Of a stretch of DNA of 22,865 bases, positions 1-7,193 are shown one piece after another. Each line of letters starts with the position of its first letter. Position 1 is the stretch's first letter. This stretch comes from CAYTET01 sp964436975 (GTDB lineage: Bacteria; Bacillota_I; Bacilli_A; Erysipelotrichales; Erysipelotrichaceae), in NCBI GenBank assembly GCA_964436975.1, contig CAYTET010000029.1, forward strand, positions 1-22,865, in the 5' to 3' direction. Under the pieces are notes generated by a model. The model did not search any database. It had not been told where the DNA came from and saw only the letters and a list, made by a program, of their open reading frames with translations. The translations under genes and the position numbers were made by a program.

Positions 1-2
1 AC

Positions 3-290
3 GGGTTCACCTTGGTGTCCAATTCCGACGCCCATTCGCCGGCCAACCTGGCCAAATCAATAGCGATTGAAGCCGGTGAGCTTTTGGAGCACTTCCAGTT
101 TGACACTTCTGGCTTTAATAAAGAAGCGACCTGTGAAGAGCTGGCTGACGTATTGGCGTATGCTTTGATGATGTGTCAGCAGCTGGATGTTGATCCGTGT
201 GCCATCATCCACGACAAGATGCAGAAAAATGCCGCCAAGTATCCGGTGGCCAAAGCAAAAGGCTCCAACAAAAAGTACAGCGAATTATAA
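3..290 (+). CDS. MazG-like nucleotide pyrophosphohydrolase (5' partial)
   Basis: The reading frame is open at the left edge of the window, so the true start lies upstream and the first in-window TTG/GTG codons are internal. The visible protein carries the all-alpha NTP pyrophosphohydrolase signature of small MazG-like proteins: an NLAKSIAIEAGELLEHFQF helix with the ExxE metal-ligand pattern, then EELADVLAYALMM with the second acidic ExxD pattern, then a helix ending in KNAAKYPV. Family members hydrolyse (d)NTPs to NMP and pyrophosphate using Mg2+ in the cytoplasm and are often described as house-cleaning enzymes. Normal length is about 100-120 residues, so only some 10-20 residues should be missing. 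The stop lies one base from the stop of the convergent gene at 292. Family assignment is fairly secure; the exact substrate is not known. Confidence 0.8.
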   Translation, partial: GFTLVSNSDAHSPANLAKSIAIEAGELLEHFQFDTSGFNKEATCEELADVLAYALMMCQQLDVDPCAIIHDKMQKNAAKYPVAKAKGSNKKYSEL

Positions 291-291
291 A

Positions 292-894
292 TCAGCTGGC
301 TGTGTAATTAAAGACCTGCCCGGAGATAAGGGCCGTGTTATAAGTATAAGTGAAGGTAATGCCGCCGCTTTCGTTATATGCCGTTATTGTTGAAGGATAA
401 GCGGCATACTGCGGATCAAAGCCGGTGCAGTAAAAAGTCTGATCGGCATAAACCATTTCATAATCCTGGCTGATAGTGGCACTGACGGTAAACGAGATGA
501 CTACCTTCACCGTGTTCATATCACTGGTAGCACCGAACAGATAGCTGCTGACCGATGAATCATTTGTGGTCACATAGCCATAGGAGTCAACGGGGAAATA
601 AACTGAACTGGTTGACTTGCAGAAGAAATTCTTGAAGTACTTCGGCCAGCTGCAGTCGAGGGTGCCGAAATGGTAGGCACTGGAAGTCAGCGACTTGGTA
701 ATATAGACAGTGGTATCACTGTCAACCGCTGTCGCAAAGACCTGCCGGTAGTTCAAAGCCTTGTCAGTTCTTTCCAGATCATCAACATATCCTTTCGGAT
801 ACGGATAAAGATACTGGTATGCAAACAGCATAATCACGCCATATAGAAGGACGAACGTTAACATCGTAATGATTACTTTGGTTCTAGTTTTCAC
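292..894 (-). CDS. membrane-anchored hypothetical protein
   Basis: I do not recognise this 200-residue protein. It has a short basic N-terminus (MKTRTK) and one strong hydrophobic segment at about residues 7-27, followed by a long Ser/Thr/Tyr-rich region without further membrane spans, so it is probably anchored in the membrane with an extracellular domain. Three cysteines (in LDCSW, FFCKS and FYCTG) could form a disulfide outside the cell. I chose GTG at 894, ten bases after an AAGGAG ribosome site. The more upstream TTG at 918 would place that ribosome site inside the coding region, and the predicted transcript begins near 916. It has its own minus-strand promoter and converges on the MazG-like gene. 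Confidence 0.6.
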   Translation of the reverse strand: MKTRTKVIITMLTFVLLYGVIMLFAYQYLYPYPKGYVDDLERTDKALNYRQVFATAVDSDTTVYITKSLTSSAYHFGTLDCSWPKYFKNFFCKSTSSVYFPVDSYGYVTTNDSSVSSYLFGATSDMNTVKVVISFTVSATISQDYEMVYADQTFYCTGFDPQYAAYPSTITAYNESGGITFTYTYNTALISGQVFNYTAS

Positions 895-922
895 AGATGA
901 GAGGCTCCTTTTAAACAACTAT

Positions 923-950
923 ATTATAAATGATAGCGTTTTTTTTACAA
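923..950 (-). promoter_or_regulatory. promoter of the membrane-anchored hypothetical gene
   Basis: On the minus strand, TTGTAA (950-945) and a perfect TATAAT (928-923) are separated by 16 bases. Transcription would start near 916, just ahead of the AAGGAG ribosome site, which supports the GTG 894 start. Confidence 0.6.
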
Positions 951-990
951 CAACGAGGTGCCATCTGCAGCAACCGCCGCCAATATATTG

Positions 991-996
991 TATAAT
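991..996 (+). promoter_or_regulatory. -10 box for the small gene at 1027
   Basis: A perfect TATAAT stands about 30 bases ahead of the start codon, followed by AAAAGGAGGA. I see no convincing -35 hexamer at the usual distance. Confidence 0.45.
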
Positions 997-1026
997 ACGT
1001 GATAGTAACCAAAAGGAGGAAGAAAG

Positions 1027-1365
1027 ATGGTCATTCCGCAGGATATCAACAGTATGGATGATCTTGAAGCCATGATTCTGACCAGTGTGCTGGGCATCTA
1101 TGTCAGTCTGAAAGACGATCTGATTTCCCTGCAGCAGGCTCAGGCTTATCTTTTGTCATTGGACACGGTTAAGCTGTTCAAGGAACTTAGCTTCAGCAAG
1201 CGCCTGGTTTCCCTGATTGAAAAAGGCGCTCATTTACAGGACTTTCCGCTTTATGGAGAGGATTATGAAAAGCAGCTTGATAAGCTGATTGCCTCCAGCA
1301 AGCGTCTTATTGGCAAGTATTATACCGAATATGATGCCAGTGAAACCACCGGCATCGTTAACTGA
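1027..1365 (+). CDS. small conserved hypothetical protein (DUF3969-like)
   Basis: A 112-residue soluble, mostly helical protein. It starts at ATG after a strong AAAAGGAGGA ribosome site. The N-terminal DDLEAMILTSVLGIYVSLKDD followed by LISLQQAQAYLLS resembles the DUF3969 family of small Bacillota proteins, but that is recollection of a pattern and not a search result. There are no membrane spans, catalytic motifs or cysteines. It lies 26 bases upstream of pepV on the same strand and may be co-transcribed with it. Function is unknown. Confidence 0.65.
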   Translation: MVIPQDINSMDDLEAMILTSVLGIYVSLKDDLISLQQAQAYLLSLDTVKLFKELSFSKRLVSLIEKGAHLQDFPLYGEDYEKQLDKLIASSKRLIGKYYTEYDASETTGIVN

Positions 1366-1391
1366 GTTACCCACGAAAGGATCATACAAAT

Positions 1392-2741
1392 ATGGACATC
1401 AAACAGCGTGCAGCCGAATTATTGGATGAAACAGTAGCGAATCTTTCAGAATTAGTAAGCTTTCCCAGTGTTGCCAATTACGATCAGGACAATACCCCTT
1501 TCGGCGTTGCCAACCGGGACTGCCTGAACAAGGCCCTGCAGATCGGGGCCGGTTATGGCTTTAAGACTAAAAACCTGGATGACAAGGTCGGTTATATCGA
1601 AATGGGCGACGGTCCCAAGACAATCGGCATTCTGGCCCATCTTGATGTCGTGCCGGTATCTGACACCTGGGCTACCGATCCCTTCAAGGCTACCATTGTC
1701 GGCGACAAGATTTTCGGCCGCGGCACTTCGGATGACAAGGGCGGAGCGGTCTGCTCCTTAATGGCCCTGAAAATACTGACCGAGATGAAAGCGGATCTGA
1801 AGGATAAGAAGATCCGGCTGATTCTGGGCTGCAACGAGGAGAATGGCTCCCGGGGCATCGCTCACTATGTCTCTAAGGAAGGCTATGTTGACATGGGCTT
1901 TACCCCCGATGCCGAATTCCCGCTGATTTACGGTGAAAAAGGCATGGCCGGCGGTCTGCTGACCGGCCATAGCGATAAAATCATTGAAGCTAAAGGCGGC
2001 TCGGCCCGCAATGCGGTGCCCGCCTCCGTCAGCTTCACCCTTAAGCCGGATGCCCTGGATGCCAACCGGCTGGATGCTTTCTTCAGCGAGCATCACATTG
2101 CCTACACTTACAGCAATGATCCGGAAAAAGCCCTGCTGACGGTAACCGGCACGGCCGCCCATGCTGCCACTCCGGAATTAGGCGTCAACGCCATCAGCTA
2201 TGCCTATGAAGGCATGTACCAGGCCGGCATCAATGATCCTTTTGTCTCCAGCTATCACAAGCTGATCGGCCTGGGCTTCAACGGTGAAAACCTTGACCTT
2301 AACCTTTCCGACAAATACGGCCAGCTGACCTGCAATATCGGTCTGACCTACAAACAGGACGATAAGATCTGCTGCACTTTGGATATCCGCTTCCCGGTCA
2401 CCCTGCATGCTGACGCCATTACCGCTAAACTGCAGGCTAACGGCCTAGGTCTGATTACCAATGTCGGCGGCGCTGATCCGCTGTTCTTCCCTTTGGATCA
2501 TCCCATGATCAAAGCCCTGATGGATGCTTACCGGCAGTATGAGCCGGACAGCAGCCGGCAGCCCGGCACCATGGGCGGCGGCACTTATGCCCGCTCCATG
2601 AAAAACATTGTGGCTTTCGGCTGTGCCGTCCGCGATGAAAGCTATCACATCCATGAAGATAATGAATTTGTCTATAAGGATGATCTGAGTTTCCAGACCG
2701 CTGTTTATACCCAGGCGCTGCTGAATCTTATTAACCTATAA
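1392..2741 (+). CDS. pepV: dipeptidase PepV, M20 family
   Basis: A 449-residue zinc dipeptidase of the M20 family, close to the usual PepV length of about 465. It cleaves a broad range of dipeptides and some tripeptides in the cytoplasm, finishing peptide breakdown. Co-catalytic metal-site motifs are intact: AHLDVVP (His83, Asp85), GRGTSDDKGG (Asp114 as bridging ligand) and GCNEENGSRG (Glu149 general base, Glu150 ligand). GGGTYARSM and ESYHIHEDNEF near the C-terminus complete the fold, and the PDAEFPLIYGEKG segment is typical of PepV. The start ATG follows an AAAGGA ribosome site at a somewhat long spacing. A terminator-like hairpin follows the stop. Confidence 0.93.
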   Translation: MDIKQRAAELLDETVANLSELVSFPSVANYDQDNTPFGVANRDCLNKALQIGAGYGFKTKNLDDKVGYIEMGDGPKTIGILAHLDVVPVSDTWATDPFKATIVGDKIFGRGTSDDKGGAVCSLMALKILTEMKADLKDKKIRLILGCNEENGSRGIAHYVSKEGYVDMGFTPDAEFPLIYGEKGMAGGLLTGHSDKIIEAKGGSARNAVPASVSFTLKPDALDANRLDAFFSEHHIAYTYSNDPEKALLTVTGTAAHAATPELGVNAISYAYEGMYQAGINDPFVSSYHKLIGLGFNGENLDLNLSDKYGQLTCNIGLTYKQDDKICCTLDIRFPVTLHADAITAKLQANGLGLITNVGGADPLFFPLDHPMIKALMDAYRQYEPDSSRQPGTMGGGTYARSMKNIVAFGCAVRDESYHIHEDNEFVYKDDLSFQTAVYTQALLNLINL

Positions 2742-2776
2742 GACCGTCCCGTCTTAAGAATCTGAATCCTGTAAGT

Positions 2777-2804
2777 CTGACAAAGGGCCGCCGCTTGTTA
2801 TAAT
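2777..2804 (+). promoter_or_regulatory. promoter of the small gene at 2877, inside the pepV terminator
   Basis: CTGACA (2777-2782) and an extended -10 (TGTTATAAT, TATAAT at 2799-2804) are 16 bases apart. The -10 lies in the loop of the hairpin that ends pepV. Confidence 0.55.
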
Positions 2805-2826
2805 TGATGATCCGCCGGCCCTTTTA
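2782..2826 (+). terminator. terminator of pepV
   Basis: AAAGGGCCG (2782-2790) pairs with CGGCCCTTT (2816-2824), nine base pairs, followed by a T-rich tract. The 25-base loop is unusually large and contains the promoter of the next gene. Confidence 0.6.
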
Positions 2827-2876
2827 TTATTTAAAGAGACGTTTTATTGAACAGAACAAAAAAGGAGGCAGAGAAA

Positions 2877-3263
2877 ATGCTGCTGATTGGTGTAAAAGAA
2901 GAAAACGGCTGGCTGGTATCACGCTGGAATCTGACCTATGGCATTGGCTGGAAGCAGATCTGCCACGCCGCCGGGACCGTTTATGATTATTATGTTTCAC
3001 CGGAAATACTTGTTGATGGAAAACCTGTTGAAATAACAGATAAGCCGGCCATCAATGAGATCAGCGAAAGCAGCTCTCTGACCATCCGCGGTCTTTCTTC
3101 AATTTTCAAAGTGCCTATGACCCTGACCTTTTATAATCAGTTGAAGTCTGTCGATGCCAGTGTGGCCCAGGCCACCGCGGAATTTAAAGAGGCTGACTAC
3201 CAGAAGTTCAATATGGCGGTTGGCCAGTTTATGGACAGTGTGGAACTGGCCATGTACCAGTAG
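2877..3263 (+). CDS. small hypothetical protein
   Basis: I do not recognise this 128-residue protein. I chose ATG at 2877 because AAGGAGG ends nine bases before it; two earlier in-frame or overlapping starts (2804, 2847) lack a ribosome site and fall within the leader. It is soluble with no signal peptide and opens MLLIGVKEENGWLVSRWN. The middle has a beta-rich stretch (SSLTIRGLSSIFKVPMTLTF) and the C-terminal third looks helical. It has its own promoter and ends just before a hairpin that precedes the FMN riboswitch, so it is probably monocistronic. Confidence 0.6.
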   Translation: MLLIGVKEENGWLVSRWNLTYGIGWKQICHAAGTVYDYYVSPEILVDGKPVEITDKPAINEISESSSLTIRGLSSIFKVPMTLTFYNQLKSVDASVAQATAEFKEADYQKFNMAVGQFMDSVELAMYQ

Positions 3264-3299
3264 TCGAGCCCTCCGGAAAACCCAGTCTTGATTATCCCT

Positions 3300-3340
3300 G
3301 TAAAGCCGGGCGTATGGTCTTTTAAAGCGTCCGGCTTTAC
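3300..3340 (+). terminator. long hairpin after the small hypothetical gene
   Basis: GTAAAGCCGGGCG (3300-3312) pairs with CGTCCGGCTTTAC (3328-3340), thirteen base pairs including one G-T wobble, around a 15-base loop. The T-tract behind it is short, so it could be a weak terminator or an mRNA-end stabiliser. The -35 of the riboswitch promoter overlaps its 3' arm. Confidence 0.5.
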
Positions 3341-3363
3341 TTTGCCGCCGGATACGTTATAAT
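3336..3363 (+). promoter_or_regulatory. promoter of the FMN riboswitch-ribU unit
   Basis: TTTACT (3336-3341) and TATAAT (3358-3363) with a 16-base spacer, directly ahead of the riboswitch aptamer. Confidence 0.6.
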
Positions 3364-3370
3364 GACAGCG

Positions 3371-3484
3371 AAATCTTCAGGGAGAGGTGCAATTCCTTAC
3401 CGGTGGTAAAACCCCACGAACTCTTAACAGAGCTGAAACGGTGCAATTCCGTTGGCGACGGTACAGTCCGGATGAAAGAAGTTT
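3371..3484 (+). ncRNA. FMN riboswitch (RFN element)
   Basis: The conserved RFN blocks occur in order: ATCTTCAGGG, GAGGTGCAATTCCTTACCGG, TGGTAAAACCCCACGA, GGTGCAATTCCG, GGCGACGGTACAGTCCGGAT and GAAAGAAG, with outer P1 pairing between ATCTTC and GAAG. RFN aptamers bind flavin mononucleotide. Here it precedes a transcriptional terminator and ribU, so high FMN should switch off riboflavin uptake. Confidence 0.95.
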
Positions 3485-3498
3485 TTTTATCCCCCCCT

Positions 3499-3521
3499 AA
3501 AGGTTGCGCAAACCTTTTTTT
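3499..3521 (+). terminator. expression-platform terminator of the FMN riboswitch
   Basis: AAAGGTT (3499-3505) pairs with AACCTTT (3511-3517) around GCGCA, and a run of seven T follows from 3515. Its position between the aptamer and the ribU ribosome site marks control by transcription termination. Confidence 0.85.
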
Positions 3522-3538
3522 GGTTGGAAAGGACTAAC

Positions 3539-4156
3539 ATGAACAAAAAATTGCGCTATCTTACCACGGTGGCCATGCTGTCAGCACTGGCCATGATTAT
3601 CATGCTCTTTGATTTCCCGCTGCCGTTTCTGCCGTCATTCTACAAGATTGACTTTTCCGACAGCATTATTCTGATCGGCGGCTATATTCTGGGGCCGGCG
3701 GCCACCATCATCATGGAAGTGCTGAAAAACGCGCTTAAGCTGCTGTTCAAGCCGACTTCGACCGCCTTTGTCGGAGAGCTGGCCAATATTTTAACCGGCA
3801 TCGCCCTGGTCTGGCCGGCCTGCTACATCTATAAGAAGATGGCCTCCACCAAAGGCATGCTGCTGGGACTGGGCGCCGGGCTGGTTTCAATGACAGTGCT
3901 GGGCTGTGCCATCAATGCCTATATCCTGCTGCCCTTCTACGCTACTTTGTATAACATGCCGCTGATCCAGCTGATTGCCATGGGTACGGCTCTTAACAGT
4001 TCCATAACAGATCTGTTCACCTTTGTGGCTTTAGCCGTTGCCCCGTTTAATCTTATCAAGGGCGGTCTGGACAGTCTTATTGTCACGCTGATTCAGCCGC
4101 GCCTGAAAAGCTTCATCCGTTCCCACCAGCCGGCCAACGGAACAGCTGCCGACTAA
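3539..4156 (+). CDS. ribU: riboflavin transporter RibU, ECF S-component
   Basis: A 205-residue membrane protein with about six hydrophobic segments, the size of ECF S-components. It binds riboflavin outside and delivers it into the cell with the shared EcfA/EcfA'/EcfT module encoded elsewhere. Family marks are the basic N-terminus leading into helix 1, LPFLPSFYKIDFSDSIILIG with the conserved K-x-D-F-S-D, GGYILGPAA, and EVLKNALKLLFKPTSTAFVG. The FMN riboswitch directly upstream agrees with the substrate call. I chose ATG 3539, preceded by GGAAAGGA; an earlier in-frame TTG at 3524 lies ahead of that site. It is the only gene in its unit. Confidence 0.94.
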   Translation: MNKKLRYLTTVAMLSALAMIIMLFDFPLPFLPSFYKIDFSDSIILIGGYILGPAATIIMEVLKNALKLLFKPTSTAFVGELANILTGIALVWPACYIYKKMASTKGMLLGLGAGLVSMTVLGCAINAYILLPFYATLYNMPLIQLIAMGTALNSSITDLFTFVALAVAPFNLIKGGLDSLIVTLIQPRLKSFIRSHQPANGTAAD

Positions 4157-4161
4157 AAATA

Positions 4162-4189
4162 TTGACATCCGACTCAATTAATCTATAAT
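4162..4189 (+). promoter_or_regulatory. consensus sigma-70/SigA-type promoter
   Basis: Perfect TTGACA (4162-4167) and perfect TATAAT (4184-4189) with a 16-base spacer, ahead of the GlsB-like gene. This is the strongest promoter match in the window. Confidence 0.85.
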
Positions 4190-4219
4190 AACAAATGTAT
4201 TTACAAGGAGGACAAAAAC

Positions 4220-4462
4220 ATGTGGTGGTTACTTTATAACTTAATCGTTGGTTTAGTCTGCGGCTTTATTGCTGCCAAGATAATGGGCTCGAAATCCAGT
4301 CTGGTTACCGATCTTATTCTCGGTGTTGTCGGTTCCATTGTCGGCGGCTTTATCGCCAATCTGCTCGGCCTGAATGCCAGCAACATCTTCGGCTCGATTA
4401 TCATCGGAGCCTTAGGCGCCTGCCTGGTTATCTGGCTGGTCAACAAATACGCCAAGCATTAG
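4220..4462 (+). CDS. GlsB/YeaQ/YmgE family stress-response membrane protein
   Basis: An 80-residue protein made almost wholly of three hydrophobic helices. The pattern GLVCGFIAAKIMG, then DLILGVVGSIVGGFIANLLG, then FGSIIIGALGACLVIWLV is typical of the GlsB/YeaQ/YmgE family (older name: transglycosylase-associated protein). Members are small glycine-rich inner-membrane proteins often induced by stress; the biochemical role is not established. It starts at ATG after AAGGAGGA, behind a near-perfect consensus promoter, which suggests strong vegetative expression. It is monocistronic, with a good terminator after the stop. Confidence 0.9.
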   Translation: MWWLLYNLIVGLVCGFIAAKIMGSKSSLVTDLILGVVGSIVGGFIANLLGLNASNIFGSIIIGALGACLVIWLVNKYAKH

Positions 4463-4480
4463 TTATCTTCTGTTAATTGT

Positions 4481-4503
4481 AAAACCCGCTGCGTGCGGGT
4501 TTT
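4481..4503 (+). terminator. terminator after the GlsB-like gene
   Basis: AAAACCCGC (4481-4489) pairs perfectly with GCGGGTTTT (4495-4503) around a five-base loop, ending in a T-run. The upstream A-run would also let it work on the other strand. Confidence 0.85.
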
Positions 4504-4529
4504 ATTGTGCCATAACCTCCGGCAGCGTT

Positions 4530-4535
4530 TATAAT
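4530..4535 (+). promoter_or_regulatory. -10 box of pepC
   Basis: TATAAT ahead of the pepC ribosome site AAGGAG. The best -35 candidate is TTGTGC at 4505-4510 with a long 19-base spacer, immediately after the preceding terminator. Confidence 0.45.
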
Positions 4536-4560
4536 GAATGAGATATGAACAAGGAGATTT

Positions 4561-5898
4561 ATGATGAGCCAAAATATTATTGATGAAAAGCAGTTAGCTA
4601 AAATGCAGAAAATGGTTGCTGATGATCCGGTAGCCGGCGCCATGCGCCATGCCCTGTCCAAAGGCAATCTGGCCAGTGCGGCAATCAATACCGAAAGACA
4701 CCTGGACGAACAGTTCAATTTCTCGATTGATATCCCGACGATGAAGGCGACCAATCAGATGCAGTCCGGCCGCTGCTGGCTTTTTGCCTCCTGCAATGTC
4801 ATGCGGGAAGCCATTGCCCATAAATACAACATTGAGCAGTTTGAACTTTCCCAGAACTATCTGGCCTTCTACGACAAGCTGGAAAAAGTCAATTTCATGA
4901 TGAATTCACTGATTGAGTTGGTTGACAAACCGATTGATGACCGGGTTGTCTGCTGGGTGCTGCAGACCGGCATTCAGGACGGCGGCCAGTGGGACATGAT
5001 GGTTTCCGTAGTCAAGAAGTACGGCATTGTCCCCAAGTATGCCATGCCGGAAACGGCCGCCAGTTCCAATACGGCTTACATGAATCAGATGCTTGATGCC
5101 AAAATCCGCCGCTTCAACTCCGACATCCGCCGGCTGCACCAGGATCACAAAGACAGCCGCATCGAACCGCTGCGCGCTAAGGTTTTAGCTGATATGTACC
5201 GCTTTCTGACTGACTGCATGGGCAAGCCACCGGTCAAATTCGACTTTGAATATGTTGACCGTGACAAGAAGTATCACTGCCACCGCAATGTCAGCCCGCT
5301 GGATTTCTATAAGGATTATCTGGGTATCAATCTTGATGACTATATCAGCATCATCAATGCCCCGACGGATGACAAGCCCTTTGGCAAAACATTCACCGTT
5401 TCCTATCTGGGCAATGTCATCGGCGGCAATCCGATTCATTATCTAAACCTGCCGATTAAGGATTTTAAAAAGCTGGTTGTAAAACAGCTGAGTGATAAGC
5501 AGGTCGTCTGGTTTGGCTGTGATTCCGGCAAGTACAATAACCGTGATTTAGGCATCTGGGATGATCAGCAGTATGATTACAAGACGGCTTTCGGCACTGA
5601 TTTTGCCATCAGCAAGACCGATGCTTTGGCCAGCCGCAACAGCTGCATGACCCATGCCATGGTGTTTACCGGAGTCAACCTGACTTCCGGCCGGCCCACC
5701 AAGTGGAAGATTGAGAATTCCTGGGGCCCTGACCATGCCAATGACGGCTATCATATCGGCTCGGATTCCTGGTTTGATCTGGTCGTCTATCAGGCGGTCA
5801 TCAATAAAAAGTATCTTTCCGAGCCGCAGCTGCAGATGGCCCAGCAGAAGCCCATTGTCTTAAATCCGTGGGATCCGATGGGAAGTCTGGCTGACTAG
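4561..5898 (+). CDS. pepC: aminopeptidase C (bleomycin hydrolase family, C1B)
   Basis: A 445-residue cytoplasmic cysteine aminopeptidase, matching the usual 440-450 length of PepC. It removes N-terminal residues from peptides with broad specificity, as a hexamer in characterised members. The papain-type triad is intact: Cys72 in QSGRCWLFASCN, His365 in CMTHAMVFTGV and Asn386 in KIENSWGPDHANDGY, with the oxyanion Gln66 in TNQMQSG. The C-terminus ends LNPWDPMGSLAD, extended slightly beyond the last core strand as in other PepC enzymes, where the tail reaches the active site. Start is ATG 4561 (or the adjacent ATG 4564) after AAGGAG. It is monocistronic and ends at a convergent terminator. Confidence 0.95.
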   Translation: MMSQNIIDEKQLAKMQKMVADDPVAGAMRHALSKGNLASAAINTERHLDEQFNFSIDIPTMKATNQMQSGRCWLFASCNVMREAIAHKYNIEQFELSQNYLAFYDKLEKVNFMMNSLIELVDKPIDDRVVCWVLQTGIQDGGQWDMMVSVVKKYGIVPKYAMPETAASSNTAYMNQMLDAKIRRFNSDIRRLHQDHKDSRIEPLRAKVLADMYRFLTDCMGKPPVKFDFEYVDRDKKYHCHRNVSPLDFYKDYLGINLDDYISIINAPTDDKPFGKTFTVSYLGNVIGGNPIHYLNLPIKDFKKLVVKQLSDKQVVWFGCDSGKYNNRDLGIWDDQQYDYKTAFGTDFAISKTDALASRNSCMTHAMVFTGVNLTSGRPTKWKIENSWGPDHANDGYHIGSDSWFDLVVYQAVINKKYLSEPQLQMAQQKPIVLNPWDPMGSLAD

Positions 5899-5917
5899 CA
5901 TTTCTTCAAAAAAAAGA

Positions 5918-5942
5918 CAAAACCCGGCAATTCCGGGTTTTG
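5918..5942. terminator. bidirectional terminator between pepC and the GNAT-like gene
   Basis: CAAAACCCGG (5918-5927) pairs with CCGGGTTTTG (5933-5942) around CAATT. There is an A-run before it and T-rich sequence after it, so it can end both pepC and the minus-strand pilT unit. Confidence 0.85.
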
Positions 5943-5951
5943 TTTTGGCTC

Positions 5952-6809
5952 TCAGATTATTTCCCGGCTGTACAGCCGGTAGTGGCTGGCTATAACAAAT
6001 CCGGCGGCCGCCGCACAGGCCAAATCGGTTTCAGCCGCCGCCGCTACAAAGTAGACCAGCTGGCGGCACTGCGGATAAAACCGCTGCAGATTATAAACAG
6101 CCGCCGATAGAAAAGCCGGCTGGATTTCCGCCCGGTCAGCCTGCAGGCCGAATATTTCCGCTAAGTCATCGGCTGTTTTGACAAACATGGCCCCGTCGAT
6201 CCGGCCGTCTGTCTCACTGGCGAAAACCAAGAAGCGGTCCTGTTCCTTTTTCAGATTGGCACTGCTGTAATAAATGTCCGGAAAGACCCGGTCATGGTAA
6301 GCGGCATATTCATCCCAGCGGGATGCCTCAACCCGGCTGACCAGTTCATTGTTTTCAGCCCTGACCGGTTTGGGCAGAGCCAGGCGCATGTCATAACTGT
6401 CATCGCTGAGATCAAAGCCGCGCAGCGTTAAGACTTGTGACAGCATTTGGTTTTCGGCCGGCAGACCGATGTAGGCGGTATACTGCGGAAAGCCCTGCTC
6501 AAGATAATCGATAAAACAATCATAAACCTGCGGATGGCCAATAGCGGCGTACAGGCCGATCGTCTGCAGGTAATAATCAACCGGGATGGTAAAAAAAGCC
6601 ATTACCCCCAGCAGCTGATTTCCACAGTAGCAGCCGGTCAGCTGACCGTCCTCACTGTTAAACTCCTTGCGGAAGGCTTTTTCCATTTCCGGCCGGCTGG
6701 CATACAGAAGATAGCTGTTGGCGGCCTTATTCTGACAGGCTGACCAGCCGAAAGAGACCGCCCGGTCAAATTCGTTCTCGTCAATCTGGTAGATATGATA
6801 ATCGTTCAT
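5952..6809 (-). CDS. GNAT-like acetyltransferase, probably two-domain
   Basis: A 285-residue soluble protein that reads like two tandem GNAT-fold halves. The N-terminal half has a GCYCGNQLLGVMAFF strand pair and a helix after IGLYAAIGHPQVYDCF; the C-terminal half repeats the order with DGRIDGAMFVKTADDLAEIFGL and ends in AAAAGFVIASHYRLYSR, like the last GNAT strands. GNAT enzymes move an acetyl group from acetyl-CoA to amines. I do not see a clear R/Q-x-x-G-x-G/A loop, so activity is uncertain and the substrate unknown. The start follows AGAAAGGG, 18 bases after the lipoprotein gene and in the same unit as pilT. Confidence 0.5.
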   Translation of the reverse strand: MNDYHIYQIDENEFDRAVSFGWSACQNKAANSYLLYASRPEMEKAFRKEFNSEDGQLTGCYCGNQLLGVMAFFTIPVDYYLQTIGLYAAIGHPQVYDCFIDYLEQGFPQYTAYIGLPAENQMLSQVLTLRGFDLSDDSYDMRLALPKPVRAENNELVSRVEASRWDEYAAYHDRVFPDIYYSSANLKKEQDRFLVFASETDGRIDGAMFVKTADDLAEIFGLQADRAEIQPAFLSAAVYNLQRFYPQCRQLVYFVAAAAETDLACAAAAGFVIASHYRLYSREII

Positions 6810-6827
6810 CCGTATGGCCCTTTCTCT

Positions 6828-7190
6828 TTATTTCCGCTTGATTGGTGAAAGAGAAATCTGTTCAGCCGTTTCATTATTCACCAGGATCAGTCTGTGATCT
6901 GTAAAACTGATATTAAACAATTCATAGACCTTGTCAGTCCCGTTATAACAGAAAATCAGCGTCAGCACATCATCCGCCTCATTCCAGGTGAAACTGTTGG
7001 TTTCAGCAGTGCCGTCAGTGGAATTGAATTTCATTTCACGGCCGGTTTCGCCATCAAAGTAAAGGCGGTACAGGGCATCATCACTGACCCAGTACTCATA
7101 ATTCTGCAGCTGTTCGCCTTTGGTCTGAACGGTGATGCCGCAGCCGGCAAGCAGAAGCAGCAGCATTACAATAATCAAGGTTTTCTTCAT
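6828..7190 (-). CDS. small lipoprotein downstream of pilT
   Basis: A 120-residue predicted lipoprotein. The signal peptide has KK, a run of Leu/Ile/Met, then a canonical LAGC lipobox with Cys17 as the lipidation site. The mature part looks like a small beta-rich domain (YRLYFDGETGREMKF, VLTLIFCYNGTDKVYEL, HRLILVNNETAEQISL). I do not recognise a family. It starts three bases after the pilT stop, so it is almost surely translated with pilT, and the GNAT-like gene follows. An anchoring or accessory role on the cell surface for the pilus is possible but only inferred from position. Confidence 0.65.
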   Translation of the reverse strand: MKKTLIIVMLLLLLAGCGITVQTKGEQLQNYEYWVSDDALYRLYFDGETGREMKFNSTDGTAETNSFTWNEADDVLTLIFCYNGTDKVYELFNISFTDHRLILVNNETAEQISLSPIKRK

Positions 7191-7193
7191 TGA

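Noticed and set aside
892..918. TTG at 918 as start of the membrane-anchored hypothetical gene
   Set aside because: The AAGGAG ribosome site would be inside the coding region and the predicted transcript begins near 916.
1758..2654. Minus-strand reading frames of up to 134 codons inside pepV
   Set aside because: They are antisense shadows of a clearly coding M20 gene, without ribosome sites or domains.
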